Shown piece by piece: positions 26,938-35,770 of a DNA stretch of 64,000 nucleotides. Below the pieces are notes generated by a model, which did no database searches, was not told the origin of the DNA, and saw only the letters and a program-made list of their open reading frames with translations. The translations under genes and the position numbers were made by a program. Numbering within the stretch: the stretch's first letter is position 1; each line of letters begins with the position of its first letter. This DNA comes from Clostridiales bacterium (GTDB taxonomy: Bacteria; Bacillota; Clostridia; Saccharofermentanales; Saccharofermentanaceae). The stretch lies in the NCBI GenBank assembly GCA_017554745.1, contig JAFZHS010000017.1:124001-188000 (forward strand), read 5' to 3'.

Positions 26938-26966
26938 ATGATACCTTAAAACTCAAAATATGTTAA
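26938..26966 (-). promoter_or_regulatory. Promoter of the nucleotidyltransferase pair
   Basis: TTAACA (26961-26966), a 17-nt spacer and TATCAT (26938-26943), with six bases to the ATG at 26931. The dyad at 26977-26993 begins 10 bp upstream of the -35. Confidence 0.7.
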
Positions 26967-26976
26967 CTTTTCTACT

Positions 26977-26993
26977 TGTTAGTATTGCTAACA
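26977..26993. promoter_or_regulatory. Operator-like dyad between divergent promoters
   Basis: TGTTAG-TATTG-CTAACA: perfect 6-bp arms around 5 bp, a size typical of XRE repressor sites. It lies between the -35 boxes of the two divergent promoters (10 bp from one, 14 bp from the other). The plus-strand gene it faces encodes its own XRE domain, making autoregulation plausible. Confidence 0.6.
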
Positions 26994-27007
26994 CAATTTG
27001 CAGATAT

Positions 27008-27037
27008 TTGACTTTGATAACCAATTAGTGTTATTCT
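27008..27037 (+). promoter_or_regulatory. Promoter of the UDP-sugar dehydrogenase operon
   Basis: TTGACT (27008-27013) followed after 17-18 nt by a weak -10 (TTATTC or TATTCT). The leader is ~25 nt and contains AGGAGA before the ATG at 27067, so there is no room for a riboswitch. Confidence 0.45.
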
Positions 27038-27066
27038 TCGTCTATTAATGTTTCAGGAGAAGAATA

Positions 27067-28569
27067 ATGAAAGAATTATCAGCTGATCTGCTTTCATCTA
27101 CAGTAATAGCACGGCGCAAAGAAAAGAAGCTTACACAGTTAGATCTTAGCAAAGCAACCGGCATCAACCGCGCTTTGATCTCACAATTAGAGAATAAAGA
27201 GTTTACCCCTTCGGCCAATCAATTAATGGCGCTAGCCGAAGTATTGGACTTTAAGATCGATTCTGTGTTCGCGGATCCTGACAAGCAAAAGTTAAACAAT
27301 GTCAAACACTATAAGATTGCCGTTGCCGGCACCGGTTATGTTGGACTTTCTCTCGCAGTTCTCTTAGCTCAGCACAACCAGGTTACTGCCGTAGATATCG
27401 TTAAAGAAAAGGTTGATAAGCTCAACAACGGCATCTCACCTATCCAGGACGAATACATCGAGCGTTATTTAAATGAAGCAGCTGAGGGTAAGCGTTCACT
27501 TAACTTAACAGCAACTTCAGATGGCGACAGCGCATATAAACACGCAGATTTTATAATTATTGCTGCTCCTACAAATTACGATCCTCAGAAGAACTTCTTC
27601 GTTTGCTCTGCTGTTGAAGGCGTAATCACGCAGATCAAGAACGCTACAAAACGCAATAAGACAAAACCTACTATCGTTATTAAATCTACAATTCCTGTTG
27701 GCTATACTAAGCATTTAAGAGACAAGCTCAATATGGACAATATAATCTTCAGTCCTGAATTCTTAAGAGAATCCAAAGCTTTGTACGATAACCTATACCC
27801 CAGCCGTATTATCGTCGGTTGCGACAAGTACAACTTGGGTGTTGCAAAGACATTCGCTACCCTCTTACAACAGGGTGCAATCAAGGAAGATATAGAGACG
27901 CTCTTTATGGGAACAACCGAAGCTGAGGCAACAAAGCTCTTCGTAAATACATACCTTGCTCTGAGAGTCTCTTACTTCAACGAACTAGATACCTATGCTG
28001 AGATCAAAGGTCTTAAGACTGCAGACATCATAAAAGGTGTCTGCTTGGATCCCAGAGTCGGTGACTACTACAATAACCCCAGCTTCGGTTACGGCGGATA
28101 CTGCCTCCCTAAGGATACAAAACAGCTCCTGGCCAACTACCAGGATGTCCCGGAGAACCTTATTCAAGCTATTGTTGAAAGCAACAGGACACGTAAAGAT
28201 TTCATCGCGGACCGTGTCCTTGAGATTGCCGGAACATACGGTAACAGCGAGTCATACTCAAAGAACAAGGAACAAAAGCAGAAAGAGATCATTGTTGGCG
28301 TTTACCGCTTAACGATGAAGTCTAATTCAGACAACTTCCGTCAAAGCTCTATCCAAGGTGTAATGAAGCGTATCAAAGCAAAAGGCGCTACAGTAATCAT
28401 CTACGAACCTACACTTGAAGACGGTACAACATTCTTTGGTTCTAAGGTAGTTAATGATATAAAGAAGTTTAAGAAGAAATGCGGCTGCATCATCGCCAAC
28501 AGATACGATCCTGTATTAGATGATGTTGAAGAAAAAGTATATACGAGAGACTTATTCAGAAGAGATTAA
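27067..28569 (+). CDS. XRE helix-turn-helix fused to UDP-glucose 6-dehydrogenase-type enzyme
   Basis: A 500-residue fusion. Residues ~10-70 are a complete XRE DNA-binding domain ([20 protein letters not shown] then [11 protein letters not shown] and a [13 protein letters not shown] helix). After a short linker the whole Ugd fold follows: NAD-binding [13 protein letters not shown] (~89), catalytic-lysine region [10 protein letters not shown], and the catalytic cysteine in [16 protein letters not shown] (~345), ending with the UDP-binding C-domain. Catalytic residues look intact, so it should oxidise UDP-glucose to UDP-glucuronate while binding DNA. A 20-residue charged insertion (~395-415) is absent from its tandem paralog. 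AGGAGA precedes the ATG; 21 nt separate it from the next gene. Confidence 0.85.
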   Translation: MKELSADLLSSTVIARRKEKKLTQLDLSKATGINRALISQLENKEFTPSANQLMALAEVLDFKIDSVFADPDKQKLNNVKHYKIAVAGTGYVGLSLAVLLAQHNQVTAVDIVKEKVDKLNNGISPIQDEYIERYLNEAAEGKRSLNLTATSDGDSAYKHADFIIIAAPTNYDPQKNFFVCSAVEGVITQIKNATKRNKTKPTIVIKSTIPVGYTKHLRDKLNMDNIIFSPEFLRESKALYDNLYPSRIIVGCDKYNLGVAKTFATLLQQGAIKEDIETLFMGTTEAEATKLFVNTYLALRVSYFNELDTYAEIKGLKTADIIKGVCLDPRVGDYYNNPSFGYGGYCLPKDTKQLLANYQDVPENLIQAIVESNRTRKDFIADRVLEIAGTYGNSESYSKNKEQKQKEIIVGVYRLTMKSNSDNFRQSSIQGVMKRIKAKGATVIIYEPTLEDGTTFFGSKVVNDIKKFKKKCGCIIANRYDPVLDDVEEKVYTRDLFRRD

Positions 28570-28590
28570 TAAACAAAGGAGATATAAACC

Positions 28591-29814
28591 ATGAAGATCA
28601 CAGTCGCAGGAGTTGGTTACGTAGGCCTTTCTCTCGCAGTATTACTTGCCCAGAAGCATGAAGTAACTGCAATTACTACCACTGAAGCAAAAGCCGAGAA
28701 ACTCAATAAGTTCATCTCCCCTATTCAGGATGATGAGATCGAGCGTTTCTTCAAGGAAGCACGTGAAGGCTCAAGAGAGCTTAATCTTCATACGACTACT
28801 GATAAAGCAGCAGCTTACGGCAATGCTGAATTAGTAATTATCGCTACACCTACTAACTACGACGACGAGAATCATTTCTTTGATACTTCTGCCGTAGAAG
28901 ATGCTATCGAATGGACACTTAAGGTAAATCCTAATGTCCTTATGGTAATCAAATCTACGATCCCTGTTGGCTATACTGAATCAGTTAAGAAAAAGTATGG
29001 TGTTAAGAACATCATCTTCTCGCCTGAATTCTTAAGAGAATCCAAGGCTCTTTACGATAATCTCCACCCCAGCCGTATCGTTGTAGGTTGTGACGACGAT
29101 CAGAAGGCTGAAGCACAGATGTTTGCTGATCTTCTCCTTGAAGGAGCAAGAGTCGAAGAACAGAGAGCCGGCCAGGAGCCTCAGAATATTCCCGTACTCC
29201 TTGCTCACTTGACAGAAGCCGAAGCAATCAAGCTCTTCGCTAATACATACCTTGCTGTACGTGTTTCCTACTTCAATGAGCTTGATACATATGCTCAGTC
29301 TAAGGGGTTGGATACACAGATGATCATTGATGGTGTCTGCATGGATCCGCGTATCGGAGGACACTACAATAATCCTTCATTTGGTTATGGCGGATATTGC
29401 CTGCCTAAGGATACAAAGCAGCTCCTTGCTAACTACAAGGATGTCCCGCAGACCATGATCGAAGCAGTAGTTAAATCAAACGCTGTAAGAAAAGACTTTA
29501 TCGCAGACCAGATCATTGCCAAGAACCCCAAGACTGTAGGTGTTTACAGACTTACGATGAAGTCTAATTCAGATAATTTTAGAGCTTCTGCTATTCAGGG
29601 GGTAATGAAGCGCATTAAAGCTAAGGGCATCCCGATCATCATCTATGAGCCCACGCTTGAGAATGGTTCTGAATTCTTCCGTTCAGAAGTAGTTAATGAC
29701 CTTGACAGATTCAAGACCGAATCAGATGTCATCCTTGCTAACAGATTCGACGCTGATGTTTTAGGCGACGTTGAAGATAAGGTTTATACAAGAGATTTGT
29801 TTAAGAGAGATTAA
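28591..29814 (+). CDS. ugd: UDP-glucose 6-dehydrogenase
   Basis: A 407-residue stand-alone enzyme, closely alike to the catalytic part of the preceding fusion: [26 protein letters not shown] and the catalytic cysteine in [14 protein letters not shown] (~269). It converts UDP-glucose to UDP-glucuronate with two NAD+. A ~15-residue insertion ([16 protein letters not shown]) before the lysine region distinguishes it from the fusion. AAAGGAG lies upstream. The pair may be redundant, or the fused copy may be mainly a sensor. Confidence 0.9.
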   Translation: MKITVAGVGYVGLSLAVLLAQKHEVTAITTTEAKAEKLNKFISPIQDDEIERFFKEAREGSRELNLHTTTDKAAAYGNAELVIIATPTNYDDENHFFDTSAVEDAIEWTLKVNPNVLMVIKSTIPVGYTESVKKKYGVKNIIFSPEFLRESKALYDNLHPSRIVVGCDDDQKAEAQMFADLLLEGARVEEQRAGQEPQNIPVLLAHLTEAEAIKLFANTYLAVRVSYFNELDTYAQSKGLDTQMIIDGVCMDPRIGGHYNNPSFGYGGYCLPKDTKQLLANYKDVPQTMIEAVVKSNAVRKDFIADQIIAKNPKTVGVYRLTMKSNSDNFRASAIQGVMKRIKAKGIPIIIYEPTLENGSEFFRSEVVNDLDRFKTESDVILANRFDADVLGDVEDKVYTRDLFKRD

Positions 29815-29815
29815 T

Positions 29816-30883
29816 ATGGGAAAGACAAAAGTAGAACTTAACGGCAAAACCATACTTGTTACCGGTTCACCGGGATTTATCGGTGCTAATCTAGTAATCA
29901 GGTTATTATCGGAAATGACTTCAGGTACAGTCATCTCCTTAGATAACATGAACGGCTACTACGATCCTAAACTTAAGGAATACAGACTTAAGTTAATTGA
30001 AGATGCTGCTCTTGAATCCCCTGTCAGCCATATCTTCATCAGAGGAAACATAGCAGATAAAGACTTGATTGATAAACTATTTAATGAATACAAGCCGTCT
30101 ATTGTAGTTAACTTAGCTGCACAGGCAGGTGTAAGATATTCTATCGATCACCCGGATGTTTACATCGAATCAAATCTCATAGGTTTCTATAACATCCTTG
30201 AAGCTTGCAGGAACAACCCTGTAGAACATTTAGTCTATGCTTCAAGTTCTTCAGTTTATGGCGGCAATAAGAAAGTACCGTTCAGCGTTAACGATAAAGT
30301 AGATAATCCTGTCAGCCTTTATGCAGCAACTAAGAAAAGCAACGAACTCTTAGCTCATTCTTACAGCAAGCTCTATAACATCCCTTCTACAGGATTAAGA
30401 TTCTTTACTGTATACGGTCCTGCAGGACGCCCTGATATGTTCTACTACTCTGCCACAGAAAAGCTTGTAGCTGGAAAAACTATTCAGATCTTCAATTACG
30501 GCAACTGTAAGCGCGACTTCACGTATATTGACGATATTATTGAAGGCGTATATAGAGTAATGCAAGGAGCGCCTGAAAAGATCAATGGTGAAGATGGTCT
30601 TCCCTTGCCTCCTTATGCAGTTTATAACATCGGTGGAGGAACTCCGGAAAACCTTTTAGACTACGTTTCAACTTTACAGGAAGAACTGGTAAGAGCAAAT
30701 GTCTTACCTGAAGACTATGACTTTGAAGGACACAGAGAATTAGTAGGAATGCAGCCTGGAGATGTACCAGTCACCTACGCAGACAGCAAAGCACTTGAAG
30801 ATGATTATGGTTTCAGACCTACGATTGGAATCAGAGAAGGTTTGGGAAAGTTTGCAGAGTGGTATAAGGTGTATGAAAAGTAA
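29816..30883 (+). CDS. NAD-dependent nucleotide-sugar epimerase, UDP-glucuronate 4-epimerase-like
   Basis: An extended SDR of 355 residues with TGSPGFIGANLV for NAD binding, SSSSVYG and the YAATKK catalytic Tyr-Lys pair. FNYGNCKRDFTYIDDI is typical of the UDP-glucuronate 4-epimerase (CapI-like) branch. After two UDP-glucose dehydrogenases the logical product is UDP-galacturonate. The ATG one base after the preceding stop was chosen; a longer in-frame version would overlap ugd by 44 nt. No strong terminator is visible before the convergent gene at 30913. Confidence 0.86.
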   Translation: MGKTKVELNGKTILVTGSPGFIGANLVIRLLSEMTSGTVISLDNMNGYYDPKLKEYRLKLIEDAALESPVSHIFIRGNIADKDLIDKLFNEYKPSIVVNLAAQAGVRYSIDHPDVYIESNLIGFYNILEACRNNPVEHLVYASSSSVYGGNKKVPFSVNDKVDNPVSLYAATKKSNELLAHSYSKLYNIPSTGLRFFTVYGPAGRPDMFYYSATEKLVAGKTIQIFNYGNCKRDFTYIDDIIEGVYRVMQGAPEKINGEDGLPLPPYAVYNIGGGTPENLLDYVSTLQEELVRANVLPEDYDFEGHRELVGMQPGDVPVTYADSKALEDDYGFRPTIGIREGLGKFAEWYKVYEK

Positions 30884-30912
30884 GCACTCAAAAGTTATTT
30901 AACATAACATTC

Positions 30913-31323
30913 TTAACCTAGAGCAAAAATGTTTTTGTGTTCGGATTTTTTGCCATTCATCTCACATACAACAGCCTTATATAATTCATTTAGATTTTTA
31001 GTATTATCGAGATATCGGCCAGGAAATAAATCAATTTCCACTCTTAATACATCTCCAGGTTTAAGAGCATATTGCTTATTACCATTATGTGTAAGATAGC
31101 AATGCCCGACTAATGTATTGTTTTTTATAGTTCTTAACTCAACACACTTAATATATATGCCTTCTCTGCCAATGTTATAAACTATTAATCTTATTTGCGT
31201 ATTAGATAATTGCAAATCTTCAACCAAATATAGTTTTTTATAGTATGGTTTATCTGAAACTATAATGGCAAGAATGCTTAAAAACAGAGAAACGAACAAC
31301 ACTATATCTCTAACATTATCCAT
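30913..31323 (-). CDS. Membrane-anchored protein of unknown function
   Basis: A protein of 136 residues with one N-terminal transmembrane helix (~7-24, IVLFVSLFLSILAIIV) and a beta-rich extracytoplasmic or cytoplasmic domain (LRLIVYNIG-like and KPGDVLRVEIDLFPG). I do not recognise a family. It is the last gene of the FucNAc cassette, 35 nt after capF, with AAAGGT before its ATG, so it is probably co-transcribed. It is AT-rich like the rest of the cassette. Confidence 0.6.
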   Translation of the reverse strand: MDNVRDIVLFVSLFLSILAIIVSDKPYYKKLYLVEDLQLSNTQIRLIVYNIGREGIYIKCVELRTIKNNTLVGHCYLTHNGNKQYALKPGDVLRVEIDLFPGRYLDNTKNLNELYKAVVCEMNGKKSEHKNIFALG

Positions 31324-31358
31324 TACAATTACCTTTCCACATATTTGAAGTAGTTATA

Positions 31359-32555
31359 TCAAACAGGCTCGTAGAATGTATCAGGTCTATTGGGGTTAAA
31401 AATCTCATTACACGTCATCACTGTTACAAGATCTTCAGTCTCAGACAGATTTATTATGTTATGTGTCCATCCCGGAATCATGTGAACAGCCTCGATATTC
31501 TCCCCTGACACTTCAAACTCAACAGTCTCACCAGTATTGATATTCCTCTCCTGTATTAAACCGTGACCGTGAACAACAATAAAAAGTTCCCACTTAGAAT
31601 TATGCCAGTGCTGTCCTTTAGTTATACCGGGTTTGCTGATATTGATTGACACCTGGCCACAATCTTCAGTGTGAACTAATTCCGTAAAAGAGCCTCTGTC
31701 ATCAACATTCATCTTCAATGCATACTTGAACTTATCTGCAGGAAGATATGAAAGATATAAACTGTATAGCTTCTTGGCAAAAGATCCTTCAGGCATTTTG
31801 GGCATCATAAGTGTCTTGGGCTGTGATTTGAACAGTTCTAAAAGATCTACGATTTCGCCCAATGTAACTTTGTGTGTTACGGGAACGCAGCAGAAACGTC
31901 CGTCATCTTTAAGGATAGTCTCAACGCCCTCAAATTCGCAGTGCTTCTCTTTGCCTTCGAGAAGGTCATACATACCTTCGACAAGGTCATCTATGTAAAG
32001 TAACTCAAGTTCAGTTAAACGGTCATTAACAGTAAACTCTTCATCATTTGCGACAGCCCAGCAGAATGTAGATACAGCTGAATTATACTTAGGTCTTGAG
32101 TGACCCATGAGATTAGGGAATCGGTATATTGCTACTTTTGCACCGGTTTGTTCGCTATATGCGAAGAACAAGTCCTCCCCTGCTTTCTTGCTCCTGCCAT
32201 ATTCGGAATCTCCAAATCTACCTGACAATGTTGCCTGGATTGAAGAACTGAGCATAATGGTTGCTTTGTTATTGTTAGACTTAAGGCTATCCAAAAGCTT
32301 GCTTGCAAAACCGAAGTTGCCCTTCATGAATTCTTCAGGATCTTTGGGGCGGTTCACGCCTGCTAGGTTAAATACGAAGTCGCAGTCAGCGCAGAATTTC
32401 ATAAGATCTGAAGGATCGGAATCAATATCGTATTCGTAAATCTCATCAATAACGATATCAGGTCTGGTCCTATTCTTACCATCTCTGATGTTCTTAAGGT
32501 TATTAACAAGAGCGGTACCGACCATGCCTTTTGCACCTGTTATGAGGATCTTCAT
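31359..32555 (-). CDS. capF: CapF-type bifunctional reductase/epimerase (SDR plus cupin), UDP-FucNAc pathway
   Basis: A 398-residue protein with the exact CapF plan. An N-terminal SDR (ILITGAKGMVGTALV; YGRSK at the YxxxK site) reduces the 4-keto sugar. A C-terminal cupin (KGQHWHNSKWELFIVV, MIPGWTHNIIN) has His/Glu metal ligands for C3 epimerisation. With CapE and CapG it makes UDP-N-acetyl-L-fucosamine from UDP-GlcNAc. It overlaps capG by four bases (ATGA). Confidence 0.92.
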   Translation of the reverse strand: MKILITGAKGMVGTALVNNLKNIRDGKNRTRPDIVIDEIYEYDIDSDPSDLMKFCADCDFVFNLAGVNRPKDPEEFMKGNFGFASKLLDSLKSNNNKATIMLSSSIQATLSGRFGDSEYGRSKKAGEDLFFAYSEQTGAKVAIYRFPNLMGHSRPKYNSAVSTFCWAVANDEEFTVNDRLTELELLYIDDLVEGMYDLLEGKEKHCEFEGVETILKDDGRFCCVPVTHKVTLGEIVDLLELFKSQPKTLMMPKMPEGSFAKKLYSLYLSYLPADKFKYALKMNVDDRGSFTELVHTEDCGQVSINISKPGITKGQHWHNSKWELFIVVHGHGLIQERNINTGETVEFEVSGENIEAVHMIPGWTHNIINLSETEDLVTVMTCNEIFNPNRPDTFYEPV

Positions 32556-33709
32556 GAATCCTTCCTCCAGACCATCTTATTCACTATGCCTACATAAGAC
32601 TGAATGATCTTAACAACCTTATCAGAAACATTCTCATCTACATAATCAGGTACAGGTATACCATTATCACCATTATTAACCATCTCTACTGCTGTATCTA
32701 CAGCCTGGAGCAATCCGTTGGTATCAATTCCGCTGATAATGAAGCAACCCTTATCAAGCGCCTCAGGACGCTCTGTGGAAGTCCTGATGCATACTGCCGG
32801 GAAAGGATTTCCTACCGATGTGAAGAAACTGCTCTCTTCAGGTAAAGTTCCGCTATCAGATACCACTGCAAAAGCATTCATCTGCAGGCAGTTATAATCA
32901 TGGAATCCCAAAGGCTCATGTTGGATAACTCTCTTATCGAGTTCGAAGCCTGAAGCCTCAAGTCTCTTTTTTGATCTTGGATGGCATGAATAGAGGATTG
33001 GCATATCATACTTTTCAGCCATCTTATTGATCGCGGTAAACAGAGATAAGAAGTTCTTCTCTGTATCAATATTTTCTTCTCTATGAGCAGAAAGCAGAAT
33101 GTACTTGCCTTTTTCAAGGCCGAGCTTAGTGTGTACATCAGAAGCCATGATCTTGTCCAGGTTCATTCTTAAGACTTCTGCCATAGGAGAACCTGTTACA
33201 TAAGTTCTCTCCTTAGGAAGACCGCAGTCAGCAAGATACCTTCTTGCATGCTCGCTGTACGCGAGGTTTACGTCTGAGATGATATCAACGATACGGCGGT
33301 TTGTTTCTTCAGGAAGGCACTCATCCTTACATCTGTTGCCTGCTTCCATGTGGAAGATCGGGATATGAAGTCTCTTTGCTCCAATTACAGATAAGCAGCT
33401 ATTGGTATCACCAAGGACAAGAACTGCATCCGGTTTAAGTTCAACCATTGCCTTATAGCTAGCTGAGATGATATTACCCATCGTCTCACCCAGATCATTA
33501 CCTACAGCATCAAGATAAAGTTCAGGATCTTCAAGCTCCAAATCCTTGAAGAAAACTCCATTCAAATTGTAGTCGTAGTTCTGGCCAGTATGAACTAGAA
33601 GCGTATCGAAATACTTTCTGCATTTCTTGATAACAGCAGCCAAACGGATGATTTCGGGTCTTGTGCCTACGATGATCATCAGTTTTAATTTTTCATTATT
33701 TTTCCACAT
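32552..33709 (-). CDS. capG: UDP-N-acetyl-hexosamine 2-epimerase, CapG/FnlC type
   Basis: A 385-residue WecB-fold, non-hydrolysing 2-epimerase: MIIVGTRPEIIRLAAV, VLGDTNSCLS, HMEAGNRC, SDSGTLPEESS and RTSTERPEAL. Next to capF and capE it is expected to do the last step, UDP-2-acetamido-2,6-dideoxy-L-talose to UDP-L-FucNAc, rather than ManNAc synthesis. The ATG at 33709 has GAGG upstream; a TTG four codons earlier is less likely. Confidence 0.88.
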   Translation of the reverse strand: MWKNNEKLKLMIIVGTRPEIIRLAAVIKKCRKYFDTLLVHTGQNYDYNLNGVFFKDLELEDPELYLDAVGNDLGETMGNIISASYKAMVELKPDAVLVLGDTNSCLSVIGAKRLHIPIFHMEAGNRCKDECLPEETNRRIVDIISDVNLAYSEHARRYLADCGLPKERTYVTGSPMAEVLRMNLDKIMASDVHTKLGLEKGKYILLSAHREENIDTEKNFLSLFTAINKMAEKYDMPILYSCHPRSKKRLEASGFELDKRVIQHEPLGFHDYNCLQMNAFAVVSDSGTLPEESSFFTSVGNPFPAVCIRTSTERPEALDKGCFIISGIDTNGLLQAVDTAVEMVNNGDNGIPVPDYVDENVSDKVVKIIQSYVGIVNKMVWRKDS

Positions 33710-33726
33710 AACACGCCTCAAATTAA

Positions 33727-34512
33727 TTAGATATCGATTTGTCCATCGTATGAACTATCTTCACTTGATATGCCCAAATCATCCAGAACCAACTTTAATT
33801 TGTCTTTCATTTTTCCTGAAATCCATGGGTTAAAAGTAACATTTATATCCTTTATAAACATATCATCTACCTTTAAAAACACACTATCAATTAACAAGTC
33901 ACCTTCAGGATTAGATGTTTCTTTGCTTCCATCTGGTTTAACAATCAGTCTAGTTTCTCTTTCAAACTCCCAGATACTATATTTTATACAACCAGCTAAT
34001 TCTCTAATATCTTTTTCATCGAACTTTATATTGACAAATGGTCTTTCTTTATGATTATACTCACTAGTTAATTTGTTTAAATAAACTACATCTTTTAACT
34101 CGCACAATTGTGGTTCATCTTTAATTTCAAATAAAGGCTTTGTCATAGAATAAAAATGAACTAAATCGCCTTTATTGTAATAGTAGATATTCCCCTTATT
34201 GAAACACCTCGTAAGGCTTGATTTAGGAAAATCAATACGTATCTTTATGCCTGATGGTTTCCCATACATCTGCCACATTGAAACATATTCTTGATTTCCT
34301 GTCATACTGAAAATGTAATAATTCCTGTTATCACTGAAATATGACTCTTTCTTATCATTCAGACAGTTTACATTATTTAGTTTAAGACACTTTCCATAAA
34401 CTATTTCCAACAGACTTTCAAATGTAGTAAAGTGATATAGTTTATCTTGACTATTAATGGTACTTAAGTACTTTGATAAATCTCTGGTACTTTTTACATC
34501 TTTTTTATTCAC
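33727..34512 (-). CDS. DUF2971-family protein of unknown function
   Basis: A 261-residue protein with the DUF2971 pattern: LYHFTTFESLLEIV near the start, NCLNDKKES, and SMTGNQEYVSMWQMYG, with later FERETRLIV. No membrane segment. The family is of unknown activity and is often found near mobile or defence genes. Here it is wedged between capE and capG, splitting a normally continuous pathway. GTG at 34512 was chosen because GGGGGA lies six bases upstream; an earlier TTG would overlap capE. It is more AT-rich than flanking genes, in keeping with insertion. Confidence 0.75.
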   Translation of the reverse strand: MNKKDVKSTRDLSKYLSTINSQDKLYHFTTFESLLEIVYGKCLKLNNVNCLNDKKESYFSDNRNYYIFSMTGNQEYVSMWQMYGKPSGIKIRIDFPKSSLTRCFNKGNIYYYNKGDLVHFYSMTKPLFEIKDEPQLCELKDVVYLNKLTSEYNHKERPFVNIKFDEKDIRELAGCIKYSIWEFERETRLIVKPDGSKETSNPEGDLLIDSVFLKVDDMFIKDINVTFNPWISGKMKDKLKLVLDDLGISSEDSSYDGQIDI

Positions 34513-34552
34513 CGACAATCCCCCATTTAATTCATAATGAATAACTGTATAC

Positions 34553-35617
34553 TTACGCCTCAACAATGTGAGGTCTTCCCTCTAATTCTTCCTTTACATA
34601 GTCAGTAGTCATTATCTTCTTAACAACTCCATCTACATCTAACAAATTTGTATTGTGAGAAGTATAAGCTTCATCACTCTCTGTTAATACATCACCTTCA
34701 ACATAGAACTTATCGTAATTCAGGCTGCGTCCATCCGGAGCTATGCGGAAGTAATTACCCATATCTGTTGCTCTCAGTTTTTCTTCACGTGTCATGAGAG
34801 TCTCATAGAGCTTCTCGCCATGACGAGTACCAATAATCTTGGTCTCTGTTTCTCCGAAGACCTTCATAACGCCTTTTGCAAGATCTCCGATCGTTGATGC
34901 ATCAGCTTTCTGAATAAACAAATCACCGGGCTCTGCGTGTTCGAATGCAAACGCAACTAGATCAACTGCTTCATCAAGATTCATTAGGAATCTAGTCATG
35001 TTAGGATCGGTTATTGTTATTGGAGCACCTCTCTTAATCTGATCAATGAAAAGCGGAATAACAGATCCGCGAGAACACATAACATTACCGTATCTTGTAC
35101 AAGATAGAACTGTTCCTGCTCTGTCAAATGCAGTCTGAGCTCTGGCTTGTACAATCTTCTCACCGACAGCTTTTGTCATGCCCATTGAATTGATCGGATA
35201 TGCTGCCTTATCAGTAGATAAGAAAACAACCCGCTCAACTTTGTTTTCAACAGCTGCTGTAATTACATTATCAGTACCCAAAATGTTTGTCTTTACAGCT
35301 TCCATCGGGAAGAACTCACAGGAAGGTACTTCCTTCAATGCTGCAGCATGGAAGATATAATTAGCACCATATAAAGCATCGCGTACAGAATCAATGTTGC
35401 GGACATCACCGATAAAGAATTTGACCTTTGATGCATGTTCTGGATTCTGAGCCTGCAATGTGTGTCTCATCCAGTCCTGCTTCTTCTCGTCACGGCTAAA
35501 AATACGTATCTCACTTATATCAGTTGTTAAGAAGTGCTTAAGGACGGTTGATCCAAAAGAGCCAGTTCCGCCCGTTATGACAAGTGTTTTTCCGGCAAAT
35601 GTTTCTTTAATATTCAT
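34553..35617 (-). CDS. capE: UDP-GlcNAc C4,C6-dehydratase/5-epimerase, CapE/FnlA type
   Basis: A 354-residue SDR of the single-domain, soluble CapE class: TGGTGSFGSTVL for NAD, IFSRDEKKQ, and the active-site STDKAAYPINSMGMTKA in which Met replaces the usual Tyr. First enzyme of UDP-FucNAc synthesis. The start at 35617 has GGAG six bases upstream. A dedicated promoter (35657-35686) precedes it, so the cassette is its own transcription unit. Confidence 0.9.
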   Translation of the reverse strand: MNIKETFAGKTLVITGGTGSFGSTVLKHFLTTDISEIRIFSRDEKKQDWMRHTLQAQNPEHASKVKFFIGDVRNIDSVRDALYGANYIFHAAALKEVPSCEFFPMEAVKTNILGTDNVITAAVENKVERVVFLSTDKAAYPINSMGMTKAVGEKIVQARAQTAFDRAGTVLSCTRYGNVMCSRGSVIPLFIDQIKRGAPITITDPNMTRFLMNLDEAVDLVAFAFEHAEPGDLFIQKADASTIGDLAKGVMKVFGETETKIIGTRHGEKLYETLMTREEKLRATDMGNYFRIAPDGRSLNYDKFYVEGDVLTESDEAYTSHNTNLLDVDGVVKKIMTTDYVKEELEGRPHIVEA

Positions 35618-35656
35618 TCTTTTCTCCATAATAAAATAATGTGAATGTATACTGAA

Positions 35657-35686
35657 ATTATAATATTTTCTTTATAGTTTAAACAA
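35657..35686 (-). promoter_or_regulatory. Promoter of the UDP-FucNAc cassette
   Basis: TTGTTT (35681-35686), an 18-nt spacer and a perfect TATAAT (35657-35662), about 40 nt before the capE start. Confidence 0.6.
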
Positions 35687-35770
35687 GAATAAAAGCTATC
35701 AACTAGATAAAAACAATTCTGTCCGAAGAATAGTCTACTTAACAGATAATAAAAACAACAAAATAGTGGT

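Noticed and set aside
27014..27066. Riboswitch before the UDP-sugar dehydrogenase operon
   Set aside because: The predicted leader is only ~25-30 nt and shows no hairpin.
30884..30912. Bidirectional terminator between the convergent genes
   Set aside because: Only a 5-bp GTTAT/ATAAC hairpin and a loose AACATT/AATGTT pair are present; too weak to call.
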